Source: Halorubrum halodurans (GTDB lineage Archaea; Halobacteriota; Halobacteria; Halobacteriales; Haloferacaceae). From it: a stretch of 64,000 nt of DNA. This document shows, one piece after another, positions 16,985 to 25,114 of this stretch. Every line of letters begins with the position of its first letter. The first letter of the stretch is position 1. The stretch lies in contig NZ_NHPJ01000092.1 in assembly GCF_002252985.1 (NCBI RefSeq), positions 59,405 to 123,404 on the forward strand, in the 5' to 3' direction. The notes under the pieces were generated by a model. The model worked only from the letters and a program-made list of their open reading frames with translations, made no database searches and was not told the origin of the DNA. The position numbers were made by a program, and so were the translations under genes.

Positions 16985-18457
16985 CTACGCCCGACGGTCG
17001 TCGCGGGCGTCGCCCGCCACGTCGGAGCCGCCGTCCGCGAGGTCGGCCGCGATCCCGGTGTAGCCCGCGGGTGTCAGCGCCCGCAGCTCCTCGCGGACCG
17101 CGGGGTCGACGTCGAGGTCGTCGAACAGCGCCCGGAAGTCCTCCAGGGTGACCCGCGAGCCGCGGGTGAGCTCCTTGACGCGCTCGTAGGCGTCGACGTC
17201 GCCCTCGCGTCGGAGGATCGTCTGAACCGCCTCCCCGATCACCTCGGGAGTCGCCTCCAGCTCCTCGCGCATGACGACCTCGTTCGGCACCACCTTCGCG
17301 AGCCCGTCGGCGGTCTTCGAGTAGCCGATCAGGCAGTGCGCGAACGCGGCCCCCACGTTGCGTTTCACGGTCGAGTCCGAGAGGTCGCGCTGGAGCCGCG
17401 AGGTCGTGACGTAGTCGGCGAGGAAGACCAGATCGGCGTTCGCCTTCGAGAGGTTCCCCTCGGCGTTCTCGAAGTCGATCGGGTTCACCTTGTGCGGCAT
17501 CGTCGACGAGCCGGTCTCCCCCTCGACGGCGCGCTGCCCGAGGTAGCGGTCGGAGACGTACAGCCACGCGTCGAGATCCAGATCGAGGAGGACGTTGTTC
17601 ACGCCCCGCAGCGCGTCGAAGAGCGCGGCCAGGTCGTCACACGGGTTCACCTGCGTCGCGAGCGGGGCGTGCTCGAGCCCGAGACCCGTCACGACGGATC
17701 GGGAGACGCCCGGCCAGTCGACGTCGGGGTAGGCGGCGACGTGGGCGGCGTAGGTGCCGGACGCGCCGGCGAGCTTGCCGGAGAGGTCGTCGACCGCGGC
17801 GTCGACGCGGCCGAGCGCGCGGCCGAGCCGCGCGGCGTAGACGGCCATCTCCTTGCCGAACGTCGTCGGCGTGGCCGGCTGGCCGTGCGTCCGCGCGAGC
17901 ATCGGGGTGTCGCGGTGCTCGCGGGCGAGCCTCGCGAGCGCGTCGCGCACCTCGCGAACCGCCGGCACGAGGACCTCGCGAACCGCCGGGGCGACGAGCA
18001 GCCGGTGGGCGAGGTTGTTGACGTCCTCGCTCGTCAGCCCGAAGTGGATCCACGGGAACAGCGCCTCGGGCTCCGCGATCGAGCCGGCCTCGCCGAGCTC
18101 CTCGAGGCGCACCCGCAGGAAGTACTCCACCGCCTTCACGTCGTGGTTGGTCGCGGCGTAGCCGGCCGCCCCCTCGACCTCCAGGTCCTTGATCAGCCGG
18201 GCGTCCTCCGCGGAGAAGGCGTCGTGGAGGTCGCGCAGGGCCGAGACCGTCCCGTCGTCGAGCGAGATCGGCGTCGCCTCGAGGGCGGCAAGCTCGATCA
18301 GGTACTCGACCTCCACGCGGGTCCGCGCCCGCATGAGCGCCGCCTCGCTCGCGTACGGCGAGAGGGGCGCGGTTCGCCCGGCGTATCGCCCGTCGAGCGG
18401 GGAGACGGCCGCGAGGGGGTCCGAACGCGAGAGTCCGGGAATCGGGTCGTCGGTCAT
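16985..18457 (-). CDS. purB: Adenylosuccinate lyase
   Basis: This 490-residue fumarase/aspartase-superfamily enzyme cleaves SAICAR to AICAR and adenylosuccinate to AMP, two steps of purine synthesis. The superfamily signature GSSTMPHKVNP is present around residues 315-326, the N-terminal ANHDVKAVEY and HFGLTSEDVNNL stretches carry substrate-binding residues, and RTHGQPATPTTFGKEM contains the catalytic His region. The start at 18457 (MTDDPIPGLSRSDPLAAVSP) was preferred to one 17 codons upstream because homologs begin near the SPLDGRY segment. It is divergent from the PurN-AICARFT gene, which acts on the product of one of its reactions, so shared purine-dependent regulation is plausible but no operator was recognised. 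Confidence 0.96.
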   Translation of the reverse strand: MTDDPIPGLSRSDPLAAVSPLDGRYAGRTAPLSPYASEAALMRARTRVEVEYLIELAALEATPISLDDGTVSALRDLHDAFSAEDARLIKDLEVEGAAGYAATNHDVKAVEYFLRVRLEELGEAGSIAEPEALFPWIHFGLTSEDVNNLAHRLLVAPAVREVLVPAVREVRDALARLAREHRDTPMLARTHGQPATPTTFGKEMAVYAARLGRALGRVDAAVDDLSGKLAGASGTYAAHVAAYPDVDWPGVSRSVVTGLGLEHAPLATQVNPCDDLAALFDALRGVNNVLLDLDLDAWLYVSDRYLGQRAVEGETGSSTMPHKVNPIDFENAEGNLSKANADLVFLADYVTTSRLQRDLSDSTVKRNVGAAFAHCLIGYSKTADGLAKVVPNEVVMREELEATPEVIGEAVQTILRREGDVDAYERVKELTRGSRVTLEDFRALFDDLDVDPAVREELRALTPAGYTGIAADLADGGSDVAGDARDDRRA

Positions 18458-18625
18458 GTCCGCGAGTGCCCCCGGAGCGCGCAAAAGCGTGTCGATGACG
18501 ATACCCACGGAGATGTATACTCGTGCGGCCCTGGCGGCGGCGTATCCACGGACATATCCTCGATCGTGTACATCGATCCGGCGACGACCGTAACCGATAA
18601 AGCCGGTCGGTCGGAGGGGTGAGAC

Positions 18626-20230
18626 ATGAAGATCGCCGGACTCGCCAGCAATCGGGGACGGAACCTACGCCACATCGCCGACGTCGCGCCGGGCGGCGCG
18701 AAGCTGTCGGTCGCCCTGACGAACCGCGAGGGCGCGCCGATCATCGAGGCGGCCGCCGAACGGCGGATCCCGACCGAGGTCGTCGTCCGCGAGGAGGGCG
18801 AGTCGCGCGCGAGCCACGAGCGCCGGATCCTCGACCGGCTGTCGGGGTACGACGTCGACGTCGTCTGCCTGGACGGCTACATGCGGGTGCTCACGGAGGA
18901 GTTCCTCGCGGCCGCCCCGACGACGCTGAACGTCCACCCCTCGCTGCTGCCGGCGTTCCCCGGCACCGACGCCCACGAGCAGGTGCTCGAGGCGGGCGTG
19001 AGGACGACCGGCTGTACCGTCCACCTCGTCACCGAGGCGGTCGACGACGGCCCGATCCTCACCCAGGAGCCGGTCCCGGTCTACGCCGACGACGACGCCG
19101 CGTCGCTGAAACGGCGGGTGCTCCAGGAGGCGGAGTTCACCGCGTACCCGCGGGCCGTCAGATGGCTCGCGGAGGGGAGCGTCGGGATCGAGACCGACGA
19201 GGACGGGATCCCCCGATCGGTCCGGGTCGACGGCGACACCGGCGGCTCCTTCCCGGCCCGGCGGTTCGCCTCGGAGGACCGTGCCGACCGCCTCCGCTAC
19301 GGCGAGAACCCCCACCAGGAGGCGGCGCTGTACGCCGATCCGGCCTGCGAGGAGGCGAGCGTCGTCGGGGCCGAGGCGTTGAATCCCGGCTCGAAGGGGA
19401 TGGGGTACAACAACTACAACGACGCCGACGCCGCGCTCGGGCTGATCAAGGAGTTCGACGACCCCGCCGCCGCCGTGATCAAACACACCAATCCCGCCGG
19501 CTGCGCGACGAGCGACACCCTCGCGGACGCGTACGACCGGGCGCTCCGGACCGACGCCAAGTCGGCGTTCGGGGGGATCGTCGCACTCAACCGGCGGTGT
19601 GACGCCGACACCGCCGAGGCGATCGCGGACTCGTTCAAGGAGGTCGTCGTCGCGCCCGGCTACACCGACAGCGCGCTCGACGTGCTCACGGAGAAGCAGA
19701 ACCTCCGCCTGCTCGACGTGGGGCCGCTCGGCGAGGGCGACGACCGCTTCTCCGAGCGGTTCGTCGAGAAGCCGATCGTCGGCGGGCGGCTCGTCCAGGA
19801 GCGCGACCGCCAGTCGCCGACCGCCGACGACCTCGAGGTCGTCACCGAGCGCGAGCCCTCCGCGGACGAGATCGAGACGATGCTGTTCGCCTGGCGGACG
19901 CTCAAACACGTCAAGTCCAACGGGATCCTGTTCGCGACCGGCACCGAGACGGTCGGCGTCGGCATGGGACAGGTCTCCCGCGTCGACGCCGTCACGCTCG
20001 CGGCGATGAAAGCCGAAAAGGATGCGGAGGGGAAGTCGGCCGCGGGCGCGGTGATGGCCTCCGACGCGTTCTTCCCGTTCCCGGACGCCATCGAGGAGGC
20101 GGCCGACGCCGGCATCGAGGCCGTGATCCAGCCCGGCGGCTCCGTCAACGACGAGGACGTGATCGCCGCCGCCGACGACCACGACATGGCGATGGCCTTT
20201 ACCGGGTCGCGCTGTTTCCGGCACGACTGA
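18626..20230 (+). CDS. purNH: PurN-PurH(C) fusion: GAR formyltransferase plus AICAR formyltransferase
   Basis: This 534-residue bifunctional protein has two domains. Residues 1 to about 190 form a glycinamide ribonucleotide formyltransferase: the catalytic region LNVHPSLLPAFPG has N102 and H104, and EAVDDGPI carries the catalytic Asp. Residues from about 215 form AICAR formyltransferase: RYGENPHQ, AVIKHTNPAGC, SAFGGIVALNR and DAFFPFPD. The IMP cyclohydrolase (MGS-like) domain that usually precedes AICARFT in bacterial PurH is absent, so ring closure to IMP must be done by another enzyme, in archaea commonly PurO. Both activities use 10-formyl-THF, which may explain the fusion. It is divergent from purB. 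Automatic labels of PurH with IMP cyclohydrolase activity would be wrong. Confidence 0.93.
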   Translation: MKIAGLASNRGRNLRHIADVAPGGAKLSVALTNREGAPIIEAAAERRIPTEVVVREEGESRASHERRILDRLSGYDVDVVCLDGYMRVLTEEFLAAAPTTLNVHPSLLPAFPGTDAHEQVLEAGVRTTGCTVHLVTEAVDDGPILTQEPVPVYADDDAASLKRRVLQEAEFTAYPRAVRWLAEGSVGIETDEDGIPRSVRVDGDTGGSFPARRFASEDRADRLRYGENPHQEAALYADPACEEASVVGAEALNPGSKGMGYNNYNDADAALGLIKEFDDPAAAVIKHTNPAGCATSDTLADAYDRALRTDAKSAFGGIVALNRRCDADTAEAIADSFKEVVVAPGYTDSALDVLTEKQNLRLLDVGPLGEGDDRFSERFVEKPIVGGRLVQERDRQSPTADDLEVVTEREPSADEIETMLFAWRTLKHVKSNGILFATGTETVGVGMGQVSRVDAVTLAAMKAEKDAEGKSAAGAVMASDAFFPFPDAIEEAADAGIEAVIQPGGSVNDEDVIAAADDHDMAMAFTGSRCFRHD

Positions 20231-20269
20231 ACCGACTACCGTCCCGTCGGTCTACCGTTTCGACTCCGG

Positions 20270-20986
20270 CTACCGCCCCGTCCCCGATTCGTCTCCCTCC
20301 CCCCGTAACCCGTCGACCAGGTCCCGAAGCGTCGCGAGCGGATACTGGCCGGGCGCGGTCGCGTCCGCCGCGTCGACCGGGGCGTACCCGATCCGCGAGC
20401 CGTACAGCGGGGCCACGGCGCGGGTGTGGCGACCCGGTTCGCCCATACACATCGTCGCGACGCGGTGGCCCGCCGCGGTCGCCTCGTGGGTCGCCCGCAG
20501 CATCGCGAGCGCGTCCCCGCGACCGTTGGCGGTCGTGGCCAGCTTCCCCACGTCGCCCTCGCTCGCCGCGTCCGCGAGCAGGTCGACGAGCGTGCCGAAC
20601 TCCGGCGTCGACTCGAAGTCGTGGACCGAGGCGATCACCGACACGCCCGCCTCGCGGGCGTTCGAGCGGAGCGCCGTCGCGTGCGATCGCTCGCCGGCCG
20701 GCGCGTTTCCACGAAGCGCGGCGAGCTCGACGTCGACCGCGGCGACCGACTCGTGGCCGATCGCCTCCGCGAGCGCGTCGTACCGGCCGAGGTCGTCGGC
20801 CTCGCCGCCCTCCCACGCCGCGCGGTTCGTGACGACGAGCGGGAGCGTCCCGTCGTAGGCCGCGAGCTGGTCCAGCGGGTCGGCGGCCAGATCCATGCGG
20901 AACTCCACGGCGTCGGCCGCCTCGCGGGCGCGCGACGCCGCGGACAGGTCGGCGGTGCTCGCCGCGAGAACGAACTCCTCGAACAT
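20270..20986 (-). CDS. aroD: Type I 3-dehydroquinate dehydratase
   Basis: This 238-residue TIM-barrel enzyme of the shikimate pathway converts 3-dehydroquinate to 3-dehydroshikimate through a Schiff base. The catalytic Lys is K148 in EGDVGKLATTA and the assisting His is H122 in VIASVHDFESTP; the EFRMDL segment near residue 29 is the substrate carboxylate site. The C-terminal GSRIGYAPVDAADATAPGQY also fits the family, which ends in an A-P-G-Q loop. It is 24 bp upstream, on the same strand, of a small membrane protein gene and further on the TFB gene; a functional link to them is not evident. Confidence 0.95.
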   Translation of the reverse strand: MFEEFVLAASTADLSAASRAREAADAVEFRMDLAADPLDQLAAYDGTLPLVVTNRAAWEGGEADDLGRYDALAEAIGHESVAAVDVELAALRGNAPAGERSHATALRSNAREAGVSVIASVHDFESTPEFGTLVDLLADAASEGDVGKLATTANGRGDALAMLRATHEATAAGHRVATMCMGEPGRHTRAVAPLYGSRIGYAPVDAADATAPGQYPLATLRDLVDGLRGEGDESGTGR

Positions 20987-21011
20987 GTCCGCTGCTTCGA
21001 CCGTGGGGGAG

Positions 21012-21404
21012 TTAACTCTCCCCGTCGGCGACCCGGTCCGGCCGCGGTCGATCGCCGCGGACGGCCCGGAGCCAGCCGGCGGCGACCGCGAGGAGGCCGC
21101 CGAGGATCAGGACGACGGAGAGCGCGTCGAGGCCGTCGCCGACGCCGTCGAGCCCGAGCGCGAGGATCGACGCGCCGAGCGCGACGATCGCGAGCGCGCG
21201 GAAGCGATCGGGCGTGAGGTCGCGGCCGGCGACCGCGGCGTCGACGTCCGCCCCGGCGAGCAGGTACGCGACGCCGGCGACGCCGCAGCCGACGCTGGCG
21301 ACGAGGAGGGGAACGCGGCCGCCGCCCCCGCCCGTGGTGACGAGAAACCAGCCGGCGACGGCGACGAGCGAGCCGCCGGAGAGCAGGTCGCGGGAGCGGG
21401 ACAT
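21012..21404 (-). CDS. Small hypothetical membrane protein
   Basis: This 130-residue protein has four predicted membrane helices in two pairs, separated by a short charged loop (DLTPDRFR). The N-terminus is short and basic and the C-terminus hydrophilic (RPRPDRVADGES). No motif points to a function. It lies between aroD and the TFB gene on the same strand with gaps of 25 and 30 bp, so TFB is upstream in the direction of transcription and read-through is possible. Confidence 0.6.
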   Translation of the reverse strand: MSRSRDLLSGGSLVAVAGWFLVTTGGGGGRVPLLVASVGCGVAGVAYLLAGADVDAAVAGRDLTPDRFRALAIVALGASILALGLDGVGDGLDALSVVLILGGLLAVAAGWLRAVRGDRPRPDRVADGES

Positions 21405-21434
21405 GTCGTGTCGGCGTGTCGTGTGGACGGTTGC

Positions 21435-22406
21435 TTACGCGACGAGGCCGTCCTCGGCCTCGAGCAGCTCGTGGTAGCGGTTGCGGATGGTGACCTCGGA
21501 GATGTCCGCGACCTCCGAGACCGCGGCCTGCGTCGTCTTCTCGTTGGTGAGGAGGGCGGCGGCGTAGACGGCGGCGGCCGCGAGGCCGACCGGCGACTTC
21601 CCGCTGTGGACGCCCTTCTCCTTGGCGTTCTTCAACAGGCCCTTCGCGCGCATCTCCGACTCCTCGGAGAGTTCGAGGTCGGAGGCGAACCGCGGCACGT
21701 ACTGCTCGGGGTCGGCGGGCTTGACCTCGAGTTTGAGCTCGCGGACGACGTAGCGGTACGTCCGGGCGATCTCCGCCTTCTCGACGCGGGAGACGTCCGC
21801 GATCTCGTCGAGGCTGCGCGGGACGCCGGCCATCCGGGCGGCGGCGTACACGCAGGACGTCGAGACGCCCTCGATGGAGCGGCCGGGGAGCAGGTCCTCG
21901 TCGAGCGCGCGACGGTAGATGACCGAGGCGGTCTCGCGGACGTTGTCCGGCAGCCCTAACGCCGAGGCCATCCGGTCGATCTCGCCGAGCGCCTGCTTCA
22001 GGTTCCGCTCCTTCGAGTCGCGCGTCCGGAACCGCTCGTTCCACTTGCGGAGCCGCTGCATCTTCTGGCGCTGGCGCGCGCCGAGCGACCGGCCGTACGC
22101 GTCCTTGTCGCGCCAGTCGATGTTGGTCGACAGCCCCTTGTCGTGCATCGTGTTGGTCGTGGGCGCGCCGACGCGGGACTTCTCGTCCTTCTCGCGGGAG
22201 TCGAACGCGCGCCACTCCGGCCCGCGGTCGACCGAGTCCGCCTCGACGACGAGCCCGCAGTCCGCACACACCGTCTCGCCGTGCTCCTCGTCGTTGATGA
22301 CCTGGCCGTCACACTCCGGACAGCGCAGCGTCTCGTCGGTGCTTTCCGATTCCTCCTCCGTCTCCCCGCGGGTGCGACTCCCTCGGGTATGTAGTCGTTC
22401 GGTCAT
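21435..22406 (-). CDS. tfb: Transcription initiation factor TFB (TFIIB homolog)
   Basis: This 323-residue protein recruits RNA polymerase to TBP-bound promoters. A zinc ribbon has cysteines at 29, 32, 47 and 50 (RCPECDGQV and TVCADCGLV), followed by the B-reader/linker region (RGPEWRAFDSREKDEKSRVG) and two cyclin-like repeats ending in the helix-turn-helix that contacts the BRE (VSEVADISEVTIRNRYHEL). The start at 22406 was chosen because the 73 residues of a longer frame show no family similarity. Haloarchaea carry several TFB paralogs that form alternative TBP-TFB pairs; which one this is cannot be told. A good TATA element precedes it by about 70 bases. Confidence 0.97.
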   Translation of the reverse strand: MTERLHTRGSRTRGETEEESESTDETLRCPECDGQVINDEEHGETVCADCGLVVEADSVDRGPEWRAFDSREKDEKSRVGAPTTNTMHDKGLSTNIDWRDKDAYGRSLGARQRQKMQRLRKWNERFRTRDSKERNLKQALGEIDRMASALGLPDNVRETASVIYRRALDEDLLPGRSIEGVSTSCVYAAARMAGVPRSLDEIADVSRVEKAEIARTYRYVVRELKLEVKPADPEQYVPRFASDLELSEESEMRAKGLLKNAKEKGVHSGKSPVGLAAAAVYAAALLTNEKTTQAAVSEVADISEVTIRNRYHELLEAEDGLVA

Positions 22407-22475
22407 AGCTCTCTGTCCCCCGGTGTAATCGAGAACGCACGGGAGCAGTCTTGTCCGGTAGACGGGCGAACGTAA

Positions 22476-22483
22476 CTTAAAAG
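22476..22483 (-). promoter_or_regulatory. TATA-like element for tfb
   Basis: On the minus strand the sequence reads cttttaag, in a G+C-rich divergent intergenic region. Its position predicts a leader of roughly 45 bases before the chosen tfb ATG. Confidence 0.5.
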
Positions 22484-22627
22484 ACCCGGAACGTGTCGCC
22501 GCGCCGGCGACGAATGAACACGATCGATCACGAGGAACGTCGCCGGACCGGCCGGGATCGGTCGACCCGATCGGTCCGGTCCCCGCGATCCGAACCCTTT
22601 CGACCGACGGGAGCGAACCCGCCACCC

Positions 22628-23419
22628 ATGACCGACCCTCGCGTCGTCTCCCTCGCGCCGAGCGCGACCGCGACCCTCTCGGCGCTCGGCGCGGCCGAGC
22701 GCCTGGTTGGCGTCACTCACCACTGCGACCCGCCGGCGGACGCCGGGTCGGCGCACGGGACGGACCCCGTCGCCGTCGGCGGGTGGACGACCCCGTCCCT
22801 CGACCGCGTCGCCGAACTCGACCCGGACGTGGTGTTCACGAGCGACGGCCTCCAGGCCGGGATCGCGGAGGAGTGTCGCGAACGGGGCCTCGCCGTCGAC
22901 CACCGGGAGCCGGCCACGCTCGAGGACGTCCTCGAGGGGTTCCGGGGGATCGGGGACGCGGTCGGCCGCCCGGACGCGGGCGCGGAACTGGCCGCCGAGG
23001 CCCGCGGGCGGATCGAGGCGGTCGGCGACGCGGCCGCCGGGACGGGCGGCGACACGACCGACACGACCGCGGACCGCCCCGTCGTCTACTGTGAGGAGTG
23101 GTCCGACCCGCCGATGGCCGCGGGCAACTGGGTCCCCGACGCGGTCCGGGCGGCCGGCGGCCGCTACCCCTTCGTGGACGCCGGCGAGCGCTCCCGCGAG
23201 GTCGACCCCGAGGCCGTCGCCGCCGCCGACCCCGACCGCGTCGTCGTTCACGTCTGCGGGCGCGGCGACCGGGTCGACCCCGCGACCGTCGCCGACCGGG
23301 AGTGGATCGACGCGCCGGTCCACGTGATCGACGACTCGCTGTTGAACCAGCCGAGCCCCGTCCTGATCGAGGGGATCGAACGGCTCGCGGCGCTGTTCGC
23401 CGGCGGGGTGGAGCCGTGA
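22628..23419 (+). CDS. Cobalamin-binding protein (BtuF-like, no signal peptide)
   Basis: This 263-residue periplasmic-binding-protein-like fold of the helical-backbone type starts RVVSLAPSATATLSALGAAE, with VGVTHHCDPP, LDPDVVFTSD and the signature PVVYCEEWSDPPMAAGNWVPD, typical of the B12-binding BtuF group. The start at 22628 gives a protein with no signal peptide and no lipobox, unlike transport receptors; haloarchaea carry such cytosolic-looking versions. It may bind cobalamin inside the cell or be secreted by an unrecognised route. The following DUF84 gene overlaps it by 4 bp, indicating one transcript. The methylmalonyl-CoA mutase subunit elsewhere in the window is a B12 user, but no direct link is shown. 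Confidence 0.75.
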   Translation: MTDPRVVSLAPSATATLSALGAAERLVGVTHHCDPPADAGSAHGTDPVAVGGWTTPSLDRVAELDPDVVFTSDGLQAGIAEECRERGLAVDHREPATLEDVLEGFRGIGDAVGRPDAGAELAAEARGRIEAVGDAAAGTGGDTTDTTADRPVVYCEEWSDPPMAAGNWVPDAVRAAGGRYPFVDAGERSREVDPEAVAAADPDRVVVHVCGRGDRVDPATVADREWIDAPVHVIDDSLLNQPSPVLIEGIERLAALFAGGVEP

Positions 23420-23985
23420 CGCGGGACCGAGGGCCGCGGGTGGGCGTCGGCAGCGGCAACCCCGTGAAGCGGCGGGCGGTCGAGCGGGCACTCGAGACCG
23501 CGGGACTCGAGAACGACGGCGGCGAGGCCCCGGCGGGCGAACCGCCGACCGTCGAGTCCGTCCCGGTCGCCTCCGGCGTGAGCGAGCAGCCGGCCGGCCA
23601 CGCCGAGACCGTCGCCGGCGCGGAGAACCGCGCGGCGGCGGTCCTCGAGGCGGGCGGGTACGACCTCGGCGTCGGCCTCGAGGGCGGCGTCGCCCGGTTC
23701 GAGGGCGCCGCCGGGCTCTTCCTCGTGATGTGGGCGGCGGTCGACGACGGCGACCGCGTCGGCCGCGGCGCGGGGCCGAGCCTCGAGCTCCCCGACGACG
23801 TCGCCGCCCGGATCGAGGGGGGCGCCGAACTGGGGCCGGTGATGGACGACGTGCTCGACACGACGGGCGTCGCTCGACGCGGCGGGGCCGCCGGCGCGCT
23901 GACGAACGGCGGCCTCGATCGCGCCGACGCGCTCGCCGCCGCGGTCTCCGGGGCGCTCGGCCCGTTCGTCTCCGAGCTGTACTGA
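23416..23985 (+). CDS. DUF84 / inosine-xanthosine triphosphatase
   Basis: This 189-residue protein belongs to the YjjX/DUF84 group of nucleotide-pool sanitising phosphatases that hydrolyse ITP and XTP. The start GVGSGNPVKRRAVERAL is the substrate-binding N-terminus, ENRAAAVLEAGGYDLGVGLEGG contains the E-R-A and GxEGG signatures, and LTNGGLDRADAL closes the domain. The GTG start overlaps the preceding TGA by 4 bp (gtga), the reason for preferring it over a longer in-frame start; the upstream extension is only an out-of-frame reading of the cobalamin-binding gene. Translation coupling with that gene is likely. Confidence 0.85.
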   Translation: MTRDRGPRVGVGSGNPVKRRAVERALETAGLENDGGEAPAGEPPTVESVPVASGVSEQPAGHAETVAGAENRAAAVLEAGGYDLGVGLEGGVARFEGAAGLFLVMWAAVDDGDRVGRGAGPSLELPDDVAARIEGGAELGPVMDDVLDTTGVARRGGAAGALTNGGLDRADALAAAVSGALGPFVSELY

Positions 23986-24161
23986 CGCGGACCCGATCCG
24001 GGGCCCGCGTCCGAGCGGTCGGTTCGAGGTTCGGGGTTCGTACCGAAACGAGCCGTCGGCGGGGCGCGGACGCCCCCGCTACCGCGTCGAAACCGCACGA
24101 CGTGACGGTGTTAACCCGGTCTACCAACCGCCTTTTGAGGGATCCCTCCCTGTGTAGTGAC

Positions 24162-24416
24162 ATGAGCACGGCACGCGCGGAGCCCGTCGCGGTCGAACCG
24201 GCCGGCCTCTCCGAGAAACAGACCCGGATCCTCGAGTACCTCCGGGCCAACGCGGACGACCGGACGTACTTCAAATCGCGGCTGATCGCCGACGAGCTCG
24301 GTCTCTCCGCGAAGGAGGTCGGCGCGAACATGGGCGCGGTCGCCGACGCGGCCGCCGACGTCGACGTCGAGAAGTGGGGCTACTCGTCGGGAACGACGTG
24401 GATGGTGACGACCTGA
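24162..24416 (+). CDS. Small winged-helix protein (DUF7123-like)
   Basis: This 84-residue protein consists of a single winged-helix domain: LSEKQTRILEYLRANADDRT, then FKSRLIADELGLSAKEVGAN as helix-turn-helix and a beta-wing ending in WGYSSGTTWMVTT. The pattern matches a haloarchaeal family I recall as DUF7123. The ATG at 24162 was taken because the domain begins only after it; the frame upstream is unrelated. It probably binds DNA, with unknown targets. It is convergent with the next gene. Confidence 0.7.
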   Translation: MSTARAEPVAVEPAGLSEKQTRILEYLRANADDRTYFKSRLIADELGLSAKEVGANMGAVADAAADVDVEKWGYSSGTTWMVTT

Positions 24417-24445
24417 GTCGGACGTCGGGGTCGCCGTCGACGCGA

Positions 24446-25048
24446 CTACGGGTCGTACCTGACGAGCGTGGCCGCCTCGTCGGCGAGCGCGACCGCGTCG
24501 GCGTCGAAGGAGTCCGCGTACCGCACGACGAGCGTCAGGAGCCGCTCCGGCTCGGTCAGTTCGTAGCCGTCGGTGCGGTCGAGGAGGCCGGCGGCGGCCA
24601 GATCGCCCGCCGCGGCGCTTATCGTCGGCCGAGAGACGCCGAGCGCGTCGGCGAGGTCCGCGCCGGTCGCCGCGGGGTCTGACAACAGCGTGAGGATCAT
24701 TCCCCGCGGCGTCTTCCGGCGGAGGTAGCCGAGCGCGCACTTGTCGAGGTCGTCGAACCGCCCGGCCGGGAAGTACCGCCGGTAGTCGGCGTCCTTCGCC
24801 GACTCGATCTCGCCGTCCGCCTCGAGCTTCCGGAGGTGATGCTGGGCCTCGCCCGTCCCGAGCCGGAGGTCGTCGCGGAGCTTCGAGAAGTGCGCGCCCG
24901 GCGTGGCGGGAACGTAGCCGCGGATCGCCTCCCGCGTCTCGTTGGTGTCGTCCGCGGCGCTCGCGGTTCCGACGAACGGGGCCGCCGCTCCGACGGCGGC
25001 GAACCGCCGCAGCGTCCGACGTTTCCGCTCGTCGACCTCTTCCGTCAC
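24446..25048 (-). CDS. Two-domain winged-helix transcription regulator with a Tat-like N-terminus
   Basis: This 200-residue protein contains two winged-helix domains. One is near residues 50-95 (HFSKLRDDLRLGTGEAQHHL, then LEADGEIES and YRRYFPAG). The second is near residues 110-160 (TPRGMILTLLSDPAATGADLADALGVSRPTISA). This arrangement matches a haloarchaeal regulator family. The start was set at GTG 25048 (reading MTEEVDERKRR); a TTG nine codons upstream is possible. The N-terminus RRTLRRFAAVGAAAPFVGTA resembles a twin-arginine signal or a remnant of one, odd for a DNA-binding protein. It could instead be a membrane-proximal hydrophobic helix. Confidence 0.75.
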   Translation of the reverse strand: MTEEVDERKRRTLRRFAAVGAAAPFVGTASAADDTNETREAIRGYVPATPGAHFSKLRDDLRLGTGEAQHHLRKLEADGEIESAKDADYRRYFPAGRFDDLDKCALGYLRRKTPRGMILTLLSDPAATGADLADALGVSRPTISAAAGDLAAAGLLDRTDGYELTEPERLLTLVVRYADSFDADAVALADEAATLVRYDP

Positions 25049-25114
25049 GCTCCGTGGTACGCGATCGCCCGGCAAAAGCGCTTCGCTCGGGTCCGAAACG
25101 GCCGAATCGCCGCC

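Noticed and set aside
15830..18622. A 930-codon plus-strand frame over the epimerase, sensor and purB genes
   Set aside because: It is out of frame with the epimerase and antisense to purB, both firmly recognised.
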